A stretch of 64,000 nt of DNA from Sphagnum compactum. Taxonomy: Eukaryota; Bryophyta; Sphagnopsida; Sphagnales. The notes under the pieces were generated by a model. The model saw only the letters and a list, made by a program, of their open reading frames with translations. It was not told the DNA's origin and ran no database searches. A program made the translations under genes and the position numbers. The stretch lies in the NCBI GenBank assembly GCA_965153455.1, contig OZ234504.1:4774001-4838000 (forward strand). Reading direction: 5' to 3'. Positions 47,406 to 59,299 of the stretch are shown in pieces; positions within the stretch are counted from its first letter, which is position 1, and each line of letters opens with the position of its first letter.

Positions 47406-49120
47406 GGGTAGGATGAATACATGATTTTGGATGAACAAGGCATTTAGGATGAGGACTGATCAAGGAATTTTATTAATTTGAATTTTGAATTCTTGTTGGT
47501 TTTGATCATGGTGATCTGACTTGGGATGGTTCAAAAGGGGAGAATTCTAAAAAACAAGGAAATTTCTTAAACACAGAGTTTTGGAGAGAAGAGATAAAAA
47601 AGAGCTATAGGTACTTGTAGTAAAAAACCACAAGTTTTGTTTTGATATACCACAAATTTTAATTGTTGTTTTGGGATTCTTTTCAACAAAACAAAGGACT
47701 TTGTTATAATTTTGATTCATGTTTATAGTAATACAAAGAAGCACAAACTTCTACAATGAATTTTATGTTCATACTGTTGTGTAAATTGTTTAGTATGAGA
47801 ATATGATGAAATGAAATGTAATCTTGTTTCTGGAGTTCTTTACAATGTATTCTGAAATTCAAATTCTAGTTACATGAAATAATCACGAATTTAATGTTTT
47901 AAGGAATGGTGATGTTAAGAATGTTAAGAATTAAAACATGAATAGTGAATTATGCATATGGAATGCAAATCTATTATTACAGTAGTGTGAAATATTGTGT
48001 AGGAATTAAATTTCACATCTACCATTTGGTGCCATCTTGTGGGGAATTATTTTTTTGTTTCTCTTTTAGTAATGGGAAGGTTTTTTACAAATTTTGTTGT
48101 TGTATTGTAGAGGAGAGTATTTAGATGAATATTTTTTGTTTTTTAATTCAAAATTTAAAAGGGTATGTTAGAAAGTATCAGAGGTCTAAACAGTTGACGT
48201 CATAAGGACTACAAAGTGATCTATACACTCTAAAGACGAAAAATTGTGAAACAAAATGAATCGAATGGTGACCTAGAGTTTACAGTGACAATTGGACTTG
48301 GAAGCAAATCGACAAGTTATTAAAATACAAGCAAAAGATAATATTGAAAATGGACAAGAGTATGCAAGGCTTACAGAAACCCCATATAGGAATAATATCC
48401 AAGTTCTTTGCAACTTTGGTGATGATGGAGTGGGTAGATATCCAAAGAGCTAAAATGGATATCATGTGACAGAAGATCTAAGCTGAGTAAAGTAAAGAGA
48501 GAGGTTTTTTGTTTTTCAAATTACCATTTTACATCTTAGGGCTCATCTTTTTGGAGATAGCTAGTGACAATACATTACAACGGACCATACATGCGGATAC
48601 ATCACAATGGATTGGTGAGCACAAGCTTGAAAGGTGTAGGGGCTAGGAACCCTATTAATCCTCACATGCCAATGTAGAAGAGGCTCCCCTCTTAAATCGA
48701 TGGATCCAACAAGAATGGAAAAATCAACAAACATAAAGTAATGGATATTCGTGAATAGGGCTCAGAGAAGCTTCACCAATAATGATCTTTAGAGGGAACT
48801 CATAGTGTACTATAACACCAAATGATGTCCTGTATATTCTTTTGTTAGAACCGTCTGTGTATTGGAGGCTCCTTCTGCTCTGATTCTCATGGATTTGCAA
48901 GAGTGTGAAATTAAGATTAATTTTCACATTATAAGTGGTGGCTAGTGGATGGCTGAGGACTTCTTGGATGCTCTGATCTAAATAATATTACTATTTTTGT
49001 TTTGATTTTGGTAACTTTTGGAAGAAAACAGAAGAGTGGGAATTTTTTTATTTTGGACTGTTGGGATGAAATAGAGGTTAGGCTTTGGAAGCCCTCAACC
49101 TTAATCTCAATTGTTCTATG
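47406..49120. other. Intergenic, nothing recognised
   Basis: AT-rich. May hold the ends of the Harbinger and gypsy relics on either side, but I could not locate them. Confidence 0.4.
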
Positions 49121-49126
49121 ATAATA

Positions 49127-49870
49127 TTAACTCCAGAACCTCCATCCAGCAACATATCTTCTATTATATATATTCTTCCCAATATGTACTTGGATAACTG
49201 CCATATGATTATTTATTGCTACAACAACTGTCCCTACTTTTGATATTGAAGAACCAACTTGTTTCTTTGTGGTTGCTTTACTTAAATGTTGAGTTTTCTG
49301 TGATTTTAGCTTCTGCCAAAAATATTTCTTTAGCTCAAGATCTATTTTAAGCAAATGTCCCAAGTTCAAAGTATAACTTGTTTCTAGCATATGCTTATTA
49401 ATGTCCAAAAAAATCTCTTCTACAATGACTAGTTTCTCTTGTGAATTCACTATTTCTTAAGATTTTTGTGCCTCCACAAGGGTAGTATTTGGCATGCCTG
49501 GCCAAGTTGTGTTCCATCCCTCCATGGATGTGGATGGCCCTTCTGTTTGGGTCTGTGTTTTTTGAATTTGTTGAATTGTTTCCACAATTGACTTTTTCAA
49601 CAGCTCTTCTTTTTCCCAGTTAGTAGCACTTTTTGCTTTCCTTGGATCTCTATCCTTGAACACTTGTTCTTCAATTACTTTACTTCTTGTGGTAACATCC
49701 ACCACATTCACATATGCAGTGATTGTTTGTGTTTTAACAATAGGTTGAACTTCTGATATTACCATATATTTCCCATGAAACATTTTTTACATTTTAGTAA
49801 ACTTCGGACAATCTGTCATTTTATGTTTAATCAAACCACATATGTGGCATGCATATGAAATCCCAGTCCA
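49127..49870 (-). pseudogene. Ty3/gypsy gag-protease fragment
   Basis: On the minus strand from about 49850, a CX2CX4HX4C knuckle (CHICGLIKHKMTDC) is followed by AYVNVVDVTTRSKVIEEQVF, DRDPRKAKSATNWEKEELL, STSMEGWNTTWPGMPN, LNLGHLLKIDLELKKYFWQK and VVVAINNHMAVIQVHIGK. The last parts align with 9330-9530 of the plus-strand element (DLKKYLWQKMK, VVAINNHMVIIQVQ), so the two belong to related lineages. This copy keeps a longer knuckle-to-protease linker. Stops (a TAA at about 49456) and the absence of RT make it a fragment. Confidence 0.78.
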
Positions 49871-50013
49871 TACTTCATGATGTACCACCTTTTGGGTAGA
49901 AATGACTTGTGACCTGTGCCCATAGGCCTCTGTTCTTAGAATTCATTTGTCCCGACAACATAGTTGGTTGTTGGGAGAGTCTAGCTTATGCAGCAGCTCC
50001 CCAATTATATCAC

Positions 50014-50312
50014 ATATTCTGGTCTTTTCTGACATTTTCATACCTAGCTCACACCTTTTAGGATGTTCCTCGTCGCTGGTTGGCTGAACCTCATAACTTA
50101 CCCTCTTCTCTGATGATATTGCATATTCTGGTGTTTTCTGACATTTTCATACCAAGCTCACACCTTTTAGGATGTTCCTTGTCGTTGGTTGGCCGAACCT
50201 CATAACTTACCCTCTTCTCTGATTATATTGCATATTCTGGTCTTTTCTGACATTTTCATACCTAGCTCACATCTTTTAGGAACCTCATAACTCACCCTCT
50301 TCTCTGTCCCAT
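50014..50312. repeat. Tandem triplication, ~107-bp unit
   Basis: Units at about 50014-50118, 50119-50226 and 50227-50312 share 'catattctggt-ttttctgac', 'cattttcatacc-agctcac' and 'cctcataactyaccctcttc'. The third lacks about 24 bp ('atgttcct ... ggctg'). They abut the gag fragment and probably derive from that element's own sequence. Confidence 0.9.
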
Positions 50313-50889
50313 AACCAGTACACTTTTCGCTTCCAAAAAATCAAATGTGTCTTGTGACCAGCTTGAGGGCACTAGTTACTGCAAATGGTTTTGGTGCATA
50401 TTCACACAGTAATTCGCAAAGCATGCAAGGCCACACGTATTCAACTGCCAGCACCATCAATCACCGTAGTTTGATTTATAGCTTTGCAGCTAGCCTAACC
50501 ATACCCTCTTGCTCTTTACCTAGTCCATATTTTGCATGGTGAAAAGGAACACTTCCCAGGTTTTTACACTTCAAAGTGACTGAAAAGTCAAAACATTCGG
50601 CAGCTGATGTTTAGCGCTCAATCTGGACAATGATGGATTTTAGCAACAGCCTACAAATAAGGGTTTAAAATGATGGGTTTGTTTAGATTGCAATTTTATG
50701 CTGCAGCCACCACTCCACATATATGCCCCAACTCCCTAGGTTTTCTCTTTGTAAAAAGGGGAGAACCATTTGTGTTCTCTCTTTCTGACAAACCTGTCAG
50801 TCACAAGTACTTGATGGCCATAGTATAACACATGCACACATCCACACATGATTCTGATCATTTTTCAGTGCTGCCAAGAAAACTTTAGA
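50313..50889. other. Intergenic, nothing recognised
   Basis: No supported feature. Confidence 0.4.
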
Positions 50890-50897
50890 CTATAGAC

Positions 50898-51187
50898 CAG
50901 TGTTGGGCAGGTACTAGGCTGGAACCCTTGTACCTATATGGACTGGTCCTGGTATGACCCGAGACAATACCAGCCTCCTACCAGTACCTGCCTGGTAGGA
51001 TCATGAGGTAACATCAGTTTGATATGAAGGCTATATCAATCTCAATACCAGGCATATACCAGCCACATACCAGCCAAAGATCAGCCCTAGACCCTAATAC
51101 CTGGACCAGGCAGGTATGAATTTTTTTTTAAAAATCCAATACCAGCACCAGCTGGTATGTTCAAAAGTTGATACCCACCCAACATTG
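50898..51187 (+). mobile_element. hAT-like MITE, complete with target duplication
   Basis: The 290-bp element starts CAGTGTTGGGCAGGTA and ends TACCCACCCAACATTG; the inverted ends match at 14 of 16. It is flanked by CTATAGAC (50890-50897) and GTATAGAC (51188-51195), an 8-bp target duplication with one mismatch, the length expected for hAT. The interior is non-coding and rich in 'ataccagcc' / 'ggtatga' words that can pair with each other. It is mobilised, if at all, by a transposase from elsewhere. Confidence 0.88.
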
Positions 51188-51195
51188 GTATAGAC

Positions 51196-51735
51196 ATATA
51201 GACCTATCATGTAGAACCTCATTTTAGCACGCTGCTAGGTGACCAAGCCCACAAGCTTTTTGTGCTCATGGGTGGCACTTTTCCTCTCATTTCTTCAAAC
51301 TCCTGCATGACTTCCAACACTTGCATACTGAGTGGCATTTCTCGTGCACGAGCAAACAGTTTCATAAAACATATCAGAAAAATAATAACTGATGTCCTTT
51401 CAACTGTTTTCAGGATCCCCCAAAAAAGGCACACTCTGTTGTAATGCAGTGCTCAAATATACACTGATATGACAACCCTATGTTACAACAATGAACCTCA
51501 ACTTGCATTATTTCTGCACACTTCTGTACATGCCAATACACACAACAATCCACATCACTACACAGGTCTTACAAGATGACTGGTGTATACTATGTACATC
51601 TCCATACTAAGTGCTTAACAATTGACAAAATGCATTTGGCACCTTTCTCTGTGAAACTAGCTGTCTTTCAATGCCATACTCTTCATGCAGAAACTCTTTC
51701 AGATGCACCAAGGGCATTCACCACAGTTATGGTAG
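51196..51735. other. SPEAR-like gene 3' region
   Basis: Probably 3' UTR near the right-hand end. The minus-strand frame 51219-51434 (LEVMQEFEEMRGKVPPM) is open but unrecognised. Confidence 0.4.
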
Positions 51736-54700
51736 TTATAATGCCAACTTCAGTCTTAGATCTATCGACTCTTCTTTCTTGACTCTCCCAGATGGTTTAA
51801 GAAGATTATCAGCAGCAATGCAGGATGAGAATGAGGGGAGCCTGCAAGTCAGCTGTGAATCCGCAGGCAACTCCCACACCATCCCACCAAAATGCATGTT
51901 GCCTCTGGAAGAGAATGTGAGGGGTCCATCTCCCTCAGCTGTAGTCAATCCCTGAAATGGTAAGGCAAAAACCATGCAAGGGGTTAAGAATTATCTTTTG
52001 GAATTGAGTAATTTAGAGTATCAATTGTTCACAACTTCCTTGATCAAAAGAGAGGATTCATTCAGATGTGCATGGAATTATTGACTGGTCTGAAGAAAGC
52101 TCATTCAGCAAATAGAGAAGAACAGCTAGGCCAGAATACTAGTAAGCTGTCACTAGCTTGAAGTACCTTCATTCATTTGACAAGGATTGATATTCTTAGT
52201 ATTCCACCTGTGCATTGCAAATTTCAATTTACCCAGAGTTGAGAACAACTACTGTTGAACATTAAGTAATGATCAGTGGCTTAGCAGGTGGTATCTGGGC
52301 TACAATATACACCAACCATGCTGCAAGAATGTTCTCTAAGATACTTGTTCTCTCTTATCCAAAATGTTGCATAAGTATATGTCCAGGAATGATCTGAGAT
52401 CTGGAGCTGCATAAGTAGATGTGATGAAATTTTTTGCTAACAAAGAACTCCTACAAGTGGTGTCTGTGCACTGGGAGCCCAGATTAGTAATAAACAAGCA
52501 TATCTGATGGTGATGCCTGGCCACTAGTAATCACCTGCATACCTGGTTGACCACCTAATGACTTTGCATGGGAGTGCACCTTTTCCGGCTCCGTCATACA
52601 TAGGTAAAGGATTCTAACAAGGAAACCGGCCCTGGCTATTCTATCTGCAAACCAAATGCTTCTGTCTAAATCTACACCTTAATATAAGATTGGATTGCCC
52701 TGCCTTGCCTGTTGAAGAAAATAAATACTGATGATGAGCTAAAGTCATGCCAATCTTGCTACCAGAAGATGAACACTGCCTAGCTGATCTCAGACTTCAC
52801 TGCATCAAAGCTGCTTATCCAGCTCTTTGAGAAAACACAACATATTAAACATGTACACTGTACCTGATAAGTGTTGCACATTTGGAGCTGCAGTTTTTCC
52901 TTGTCTCCTTCAGAGAAGATAGCTATCTGTTTCATTTTGCTGAAGTCATCCACACATTGCGCCTGCTGGCCATTCACTTCAAGTTTAAGCTCTGAATTGA
53001 CAGGATACGAACAGCTGGGAAGTCCAAGTGTGAAAAATCCACCCAAAAATCACAGAACAACCCCCATCAGTGCTGGGATATATTCACAACAAGAACCTCC
53101 TTCCATTGGGGGTCAGGACCCTCGGAAGACAAGCACTTCAGTAAGTGACTTTGACCCAACCTATTTCAGAATGAACTGCTCTAAAAAGATCAGAGTTCAA
53201 TCTTTTGGGTGATTGACAAGGATGGACAAGACTTCATTTTCAAAATAGAACAAGGTATTCACCAAGGCACTTCTGCATAGTGGAGAGAAACTTGAGTGCA
53301 TCAACAATCTCCTCAACATTACCCTTTTAATGCAGTCCTACCAGTGCCACACTAAGCTTCCACCTCTCATTAACTGTTATCAAGTCAGAGCAATGAAACA
53401 CCTTCAAGTTTTCAACAAATCTGCAAAATATACATAGACACCTCAAAAAAAAGCTAGAGCATAAAGTAACATTTCTCTGGCTACCATAGTAACAAGAAGG
53501 CACATAAGTTGAATACATTACCAGTTGATACCAGTGGTATGATATGTGACCACAGGACCATCTTGAGCTTGAGCAACACAACAACTGCAGCCATCCTTGT
53601 TCCCTGCATCATTCTCCCCAGCAGGTACATTGAGATCCAAACTCTTGGAATGAAGCAACTTGCTCGAGCTCTCTTTGAGAGCATGCAAAGGTCGCTTCTG
53701 CCCACAGCTCTGCTTCAAGAATATCAAAGAATAAGAGACTTTAACAGTAAGAGGCACTTTCACAAATCTCAACACACAGCTGACTAACTGCAGTGAGAGT
53801 AGCAAGTAAAGGCACCATCAAAAGGTACACTATGACCAACGTGCACGGCTCGTTTCAAAGGTTGGAGGCCATCTGTGGTGCATATGAACCTTTCCCATGC
53901 AATCCAGAAAACAAACCTTTTCTAAGGTGGGCCGTTGTTGGTTGCTTGAAAAGCTTTGGAAAGAAGAGAGCTCCTTTGGCCTATCAACGTTGGATGCACC
54001 AACCTGCTTAAGATTCACAATTTAAGACACATCTCATATCCGTTCATTCAGTACATCTACTTCTGCAAGTCACAACAATACTATGTTGGTCTTCTCCTCC
54101 AAACAACATCCAGGCCACATTTCTCTGCAAGCAAACAGGCAATGTCTGATCCTGAAAGAAATTAGGCTGAAATATAACCCCACATTTGAAATTACCAATA
54201 CATATGCAATTCTTTTGGCAGCCACAATTTCCAACTACAGAATGCCAAAGATTTACAGAACTTGAAATCATTAGAAATGAACTTAGAAGGAAAGAGAAGT
54301 TCATGCTACACACATTTCCAGACCCTGGTAAGGATTCGAAACGATGCAGGCTGGTCAGAGTGAAGAGGGCTTCTCCAGTATCCTTTGACATTGATTCCAG
54401 TATCACACCACCACTGGAGTTTGGCACTAGGAAACCATTTTTTGCTGGCAACAGATAGTCAAGTTCCATTGTCCCATTTTCCTTCCTGGCTCTCTTTTCC
54501 TCTTTCACATTCAACATCTGACTCTCCACCCCATTGATTCTGCTTGTTTTCAGGACATTTGAGAACAAGGGTGCAGGCTTATTTGCACATGTTGTGCAAG
54601 GGGAACCCAAGCAAGCTAGGGCACACGGAGCTATTACCCTTTCAGGAGTGTCCTCACAACTGGAAGTACAAGAGAATCTTTCACCTTCAGTGGAAGAAGG

Positions 54701-55327
54701 TTGATCCAATGATGTTAGTTTGCAGATATCCTGCCTGGAACAGCCATGCATCACCGTTGAGACAGAAGGCTCAATGCTGTCTTCATGTCGGGATAGCATA
54801 ATAGATGGTAAAAGGCCATGATGACCATGTTTTGTAGTAGGGAGAGATTTGGAAGGATCGTGTACGAAAGACATGATTGTCTTTAGAAACAACTTGTCTG
54901 AAGCAGTAGCAAGAAGATCAGAAAGCTTATCAGAAGGCTGTAAGTGGACACTGCCATTGTTGCTACCGTGATGACTGAGACTACTCCCTTTGTCTCGATG
55001 ATCTCCGAAAGCAAAGGGAGGTAGGATTTGCAATGACGCCAGGCCCGCGGCTTCTCCTTGTTTGCTCATCTTCTCCTGCAACCTCAACTTCTCCAGCTGT
55101 GCCACTCCCAACCCCCTTTGCGGTTGTTTCTTGTGTCCATTTTCCCCCTTTCTTGCCCTACTACTACGTCCCTCTACTATGGCAGTTCCTTTTTGTCGTC
55201 CCTGGTGATAATCCTTATGACTGCCGACCTTCTTGTCCGTCTCCGTACGTTCTATGCAATTCATGGTCAGCTTCTTCTTCTCTCCAGTGACCAGTTCAGG
55301 AGGAGTTAGCGTGAGCAGAGTCGCCAT
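51736..55327 (-). CDS. SPEAR / SPOROCYTELESS-like transcriptional repressor, four exons
   Basis: Exons on the minus strand are 55327-54314, 53709-53522, 53014-52864 and 51951-51736 (522 residues); introns are GT-AG and phases agree. Residues about 66-87, KKQPQRGLGVAQLEKLRLQE, form the SPL motif that defines the NOZZLE/SPOROCYTELESS-like (SPEAR/TIE) family. Two EAR-type repression motifs follow: LDLNV at about 362-366 and the terminal IDLRLKLAL (514-522). Family members lack a classic DNA-binding domain, bind TCP or other factors and recruit TOPLESS co-repressors in the nucleus, so this gene probably represses developmental targets. It is longer than most relatives because of a Ser-rich middle and a conserved-looking block (SELKLEVNGQQAQ, KMKQIAIFSEGDKEKL). 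The start is the first ATG before the SPL motif. Exact donor of exon 1 is the least certain. Confidence 0.78.
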
Positions 55328-56600
55328 GTATTATATTCTCCTCGTTTCCAATTTCCACGAGAGTGGCTGGTTGCTGCTGCTGCTGCTCCGCAGTCGTTCC
55401 TTCCCGCAAGTTGCATGCAACCTTTGTCAACATACGATGAAGAAGAAGACTCCGCGCGACGAACTGAAAATTGAAGAATGCACCGATGTTCAATCGGTGA
55501 TCAGAACTACTAAAGATAGAGTCACGATCGGACAAAGACCTCAATCCTTCATTGTTCTCAAGGGTTGCAGACTTCAAACCGGGGTTGCATCATGAAGTAA
55601 AACAAAATCCAAAACACACACAAAACCTAGAAAGAAACAAAACAACTCGACAGGATCATGGCAGTCAAGTCTGCTACCGCATCGACGAAAAACAGTAGTC
55701 GCACAAGACAACAAAAGTACTCGCAATCTCAATGACAATCAAGTATGCAATCTAATAAGCAAGTCCATCACCAAGATTCTAACCCAATATTCATAGCATG
55801 AACGATCCAAATCCGACAACCACGAGCTATTAGGTGAACGACATGAAATCCCAAACATCCGGAGCAAAAGACCAAGAGAGCGACACCGAGAGACACAGTA
55901 CCTCAACATGGGCCAATATCATTGGACAATACACAAAAACGAACGAAATAAAAGCCGGATCAAAGGCGCCAGGGGAACATCACACTATCGTCGGGCGCGA
56001 TAAGCGACGCCAGCGGCGGAAAGACATTCGATATCGCAGTACAAAGTCGTGCGAGCAAAACAGGAACAGCGTAAACCGAAGGAGCTAGAGAGGGGGAGAG
56101 AGACACAAGACAAGCCAAGAGAGGAACTCCACGGCGGCGGCGCCCGTCGAGTCCAGCCGCGGCCTAGCAGCCTTTGGGCTACGGGGGTGTAGGTGCTGGT
56201 TCACCCAAGGCATGGTGTGAGAGGCGCTCGGCCTTTTTTTTTAATTGGCAAAATTTCACCCCACAGTGAAATAAATTTTTTTAAAGATTTGAAAATGAAA
56301 TCATTTTGGAGGGTTTCAATAGCCAGAAGTGTAAAACTCACCAGATTTCTCTATTTGGTTTTCATTGTGTGGCCATAAATATAAAAGGTTGATTAAATAT
56401 TTGTCCTTCATATGTTGTCTATAGCCAGACTTAGGCTCCTATAGATGATGGTATTTTTTTTCACAGCTTTCTATGAATGATTGTCACTTAGGCTACATTA
56501 AAAATTTCTTTAAAAACATTGGTGCAACTCCTTCAAGAGAAGTAAACTGGCATGTCCAATAGTTTTTTTAACAAAAAGTTAATTTAAAGATGCAACCCCT
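55328..56600. other. SPEAR-like upstream region
   Basis: Likely 5' UTR and promoter of the minus-strand gene. It has a (CTG)n run just upstream of the ATG (55371-55386), and a GC-rich patch at 56130-56215 that ends in a run of nine T. No separate gene supported. Confidence 0.4.
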
Positions 56601-56944
56601 CTAGTGCAACAACAAGCATTCTCAGATGATGAAGGTACAACATATTGATGGTCCTAGTTTTTATTATGGCTATTTGTTAAGTCTTTGCACAAGTGGTTTC
56701 TTTGCAACGAGTAGCTATTACACAACATTGGAGTATGATGAGTGTATTGTTATTTTTTTCAGAGTTTGTGAACATGTCATCAAAAGTTTGGAGCATATGG
56801 AGGTATGAGAAGGAAGTTGGATATATGAAGAATCAACTTTTGGGGAGTTCTTTGAAGTTGTTTTAACAACATGCAAGATTAAGCTTTGACACATTTCATG
56901 CTTTGATTACGGTTGTAAGTTCAAATCTTAAGCGAAAAAAATAC

Positions 56945-58121
56945 AAACATGAAAGAAAACATCCTTGGAGAAGCTAAAGTATCAATGGCTTTTGCAAGAT
57001 TGGGTAGTGGAAATTCATTACAAATGTGTGGAGAGGTTTATGGCATTGTAGAAGATATGACATCCATTATAGTGAAAGAATTTTGTGTAGCAATCAGAAA
57101 GCACTTGAAACCATTGGTGATACCTAAATTGACTAGAAATAAAATCAAAAAAATTATCATTGGTTTTGCATTTACATGGAATTCCTTACATCCTAGGTAC
57201 CATAGATGGTAGTCATGTTCCAATTATTCCACCTAAAGTAGATCCCAAATCATATTATTGTTGAAAAAGTTTATACTCCACATTGATTCAAAGAGTTATA
57301 GATGCAAAGTGTAGTTTATGGGATTATGACTATGGGTGGGTAGATAGTATTCTTGATTGGGCTTTTTTCCAAAAAAATAGATTTAAGAAATTGAGTGATG
57401 GAAAACAAGTTTTCACCTTACAAGTGATAGGAGATGCTACTTATATAATGCACCATGGTTCTACTTTCCATTCAAAGGTGAAAAAGATGGGCTGCCAAAA
57501 TACAAGGCACATTGGAATTTTATCCAATCAAGTACAAGTATGTTAGTTGAAAGAGTTTTTGGAATATTGAAAGGAGGTTTTAAAATTTTACTCAAGAAAA
57601 TAAACATTCCATTGCATCACATGCTGGACTTGGTGACAATTTGCATATGTTTGCATAACATGTGCACTGCCAATTTGGATGGCTTTGATATGGACTAGGC
57701 TTTGGAGGCTCAAAAACAAGCACAAGGAAAAGCAAATTCAACATTTGGCAACATCAAAAGAACTGATTTGTTCAAAATGGCTAAAAAAGTAATCAAACAG
57801 ATGAAAAGGCTACAAAATCCAAAGATAATGGATGATGATAGGATTAATATGGAAGACATAGAACATCAAGGTGAAGATGAAAATGTGACAACCATTGAAA
57901 ACAATCTTAATAAGAAAACAAAAGAAGACATGATCAATAAAATGTTGACAAAGGCTATGGCAACTCATGGACTTTTAACAAAAAAATTCTTTGAAGTTCA
58001 TTTGGAAAAAATGGCAATCTTGCCTTTTCGAATACATCAAATTCTAGGTCAAGTTGTGGTGAATAACTCAAAGCTCATATGCTATGTAACCTATAATTTA
58101 TCTATGAAATGTCCAATTTGA
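56945..58121 (+). pseudogene. PIF/Harbinger transposase relic 2
   Basis: Across frames the plus strand reads SMAFARLGSGNSLQMCGEVYG, LGTIDGSHVPI (first Asp, near 57195), DAKCSLWDYDYGWVDSILDW (second catalytic Asp region), QVIGDATY, DGLPKYKAHWNF and SMLVERVFGILKGGFKIL (third residue, Glu, intact). HMLDLVTICICLHNMC and an acidic/basic tail (57702-58121) follow. Frameshifts occur near 57180 and 57480-57540, and a stop near 57262. It is the DDE transposase of a Harbinger element, in a different subgroup from relic 1. It points toward a Myb-like frame on the other strand. Confidence 0.85.
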
Positions 58122-58219
58122 ACATCCATATTTTTGAGTAAAACATTGGTTTCTACAAATGTTGTAACATTGTTATGTTAAGATATGTTTGAAATTTTGG
58201 ACTACCCATAATTTCATCA

Positions 58220-59287
58220 ATTTCATTTGCAGAAACACTCACATGCTTCATCACATTTTCACTTCAATGCCACCAACTATCCAATGCATCATAGAAAGGA
58301 CATTCATGATGATCATTATCTGAAATCTCATTTGCAATTTTGTCATCTTTGTATTGCTTGTGAATTGCATTGAACTTCCAATTGCAAGCAATTGGAGTCG
58401 TTGAAAAACTAGGGAGTGTAACCAACATTTGGGTGTGCAATTTGACCCATGCATTCTCCCCTAAAAAAGAAAAAAATTGGGGTCAAAACCTTGATTTATG
58501 GGCTGAAAATAATCTTTGAAACAAAAAAATCAGAATTGATCACATGAATAAAAGAAATGCAAACCATATCAAAACACTTGAAATAAAGTTGGCTTTGTGA
58601 TTAGCTCCTCTCCTTCCCCCCAAGGAAACATGGGTTTGAACCTCATTGTGGCTGAAGTGGTGACCTCTAATGGGGAATGAAAAGGGGCAAGCGCAAGGGG
58701 TAAGAGCCCAATTTGAATTTGATTTTTTTGTTATTTTTTTGCCTACTTTGCCTTCAAAAATTCTATCAATACAACCAAGTTTCAATTATGAAAACATAAC
58801 AAAAATCAGATCTTCAAAAAATTATTAAAATTTTCTAGGGCTTCAATAAGTTAAAAGCTTGTTTCATTGCATTTTTTACGAATTCAAGCTTCATTTCTCC
58901 TTGTAGTGCAATCAGATGTAGAACTTCACCATTTGCCTAATTTTTTCCAACCTACTCACCTTCCTCATCTTCCTCTTTCATTGTAACTATAGTCGCCTTC
59001 TTCTTTGTTGCTCTTTTTTCGGGAAAGGGAGTCTGTTTAAGATTTTTTTGTAAATCCAAATCCTTTTTCACTAGTGAAAATGAGCGTTTGAATCCTCCAT
59101 GACCAAAACTTTTTGTCCTCACTTCTGAAATACCTTCATTTTGAGCATTTCCAACAACTAAAAATGCATTCTTTTGAGCAACAACCTTGTGTGCATCTAA
59201 AAAACCAGCCATGCCAATGCTAAATGTGCTCAGAAATGGAACAATAGGTGGTTTGCTAGGACCAGAGTAAACCAGCACACAATGCAC
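58220..59287 (-). pseudogene. Harbinger Myb/SANT-like protein relic
   Basis: On the minus strand an N-terminal part (59287-58952; KSFGHGGFKRSFSLVKKD, then acidic EEDEEGE) is followed, about 500 bp on, by ENAWVKLHTQMLVTLPSF, TTPIACNWKFNAIHKQYKDD and ECPFYDALDSWWH (58455-58265). This is the trihelix/Myb-like fold of the second protein encoded by PIF/Harbinger elements, which escorts the transposase to DNA. A TGA in the WWH region (Trp-Trp-His-stop) and frameshifts interrupt it. It is convergent with the transposase relic at 56945-58121, so both belong to one element. Confidence 0.7.
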
Positions 59288-59299
59288 AACCTTTATGAC

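Noticed and set aside
56130-56235. Possible Pol III gene (GGTTCACCC and a T9 run)
   Set aside because: No A box at proper spacing and no cloverleaf that I could build.
58590-58690. B-box-like GGTTTGAACCT suggesting a tRNA
   Set aside because: No acceptor-stem pairing or A box at the right spacing.
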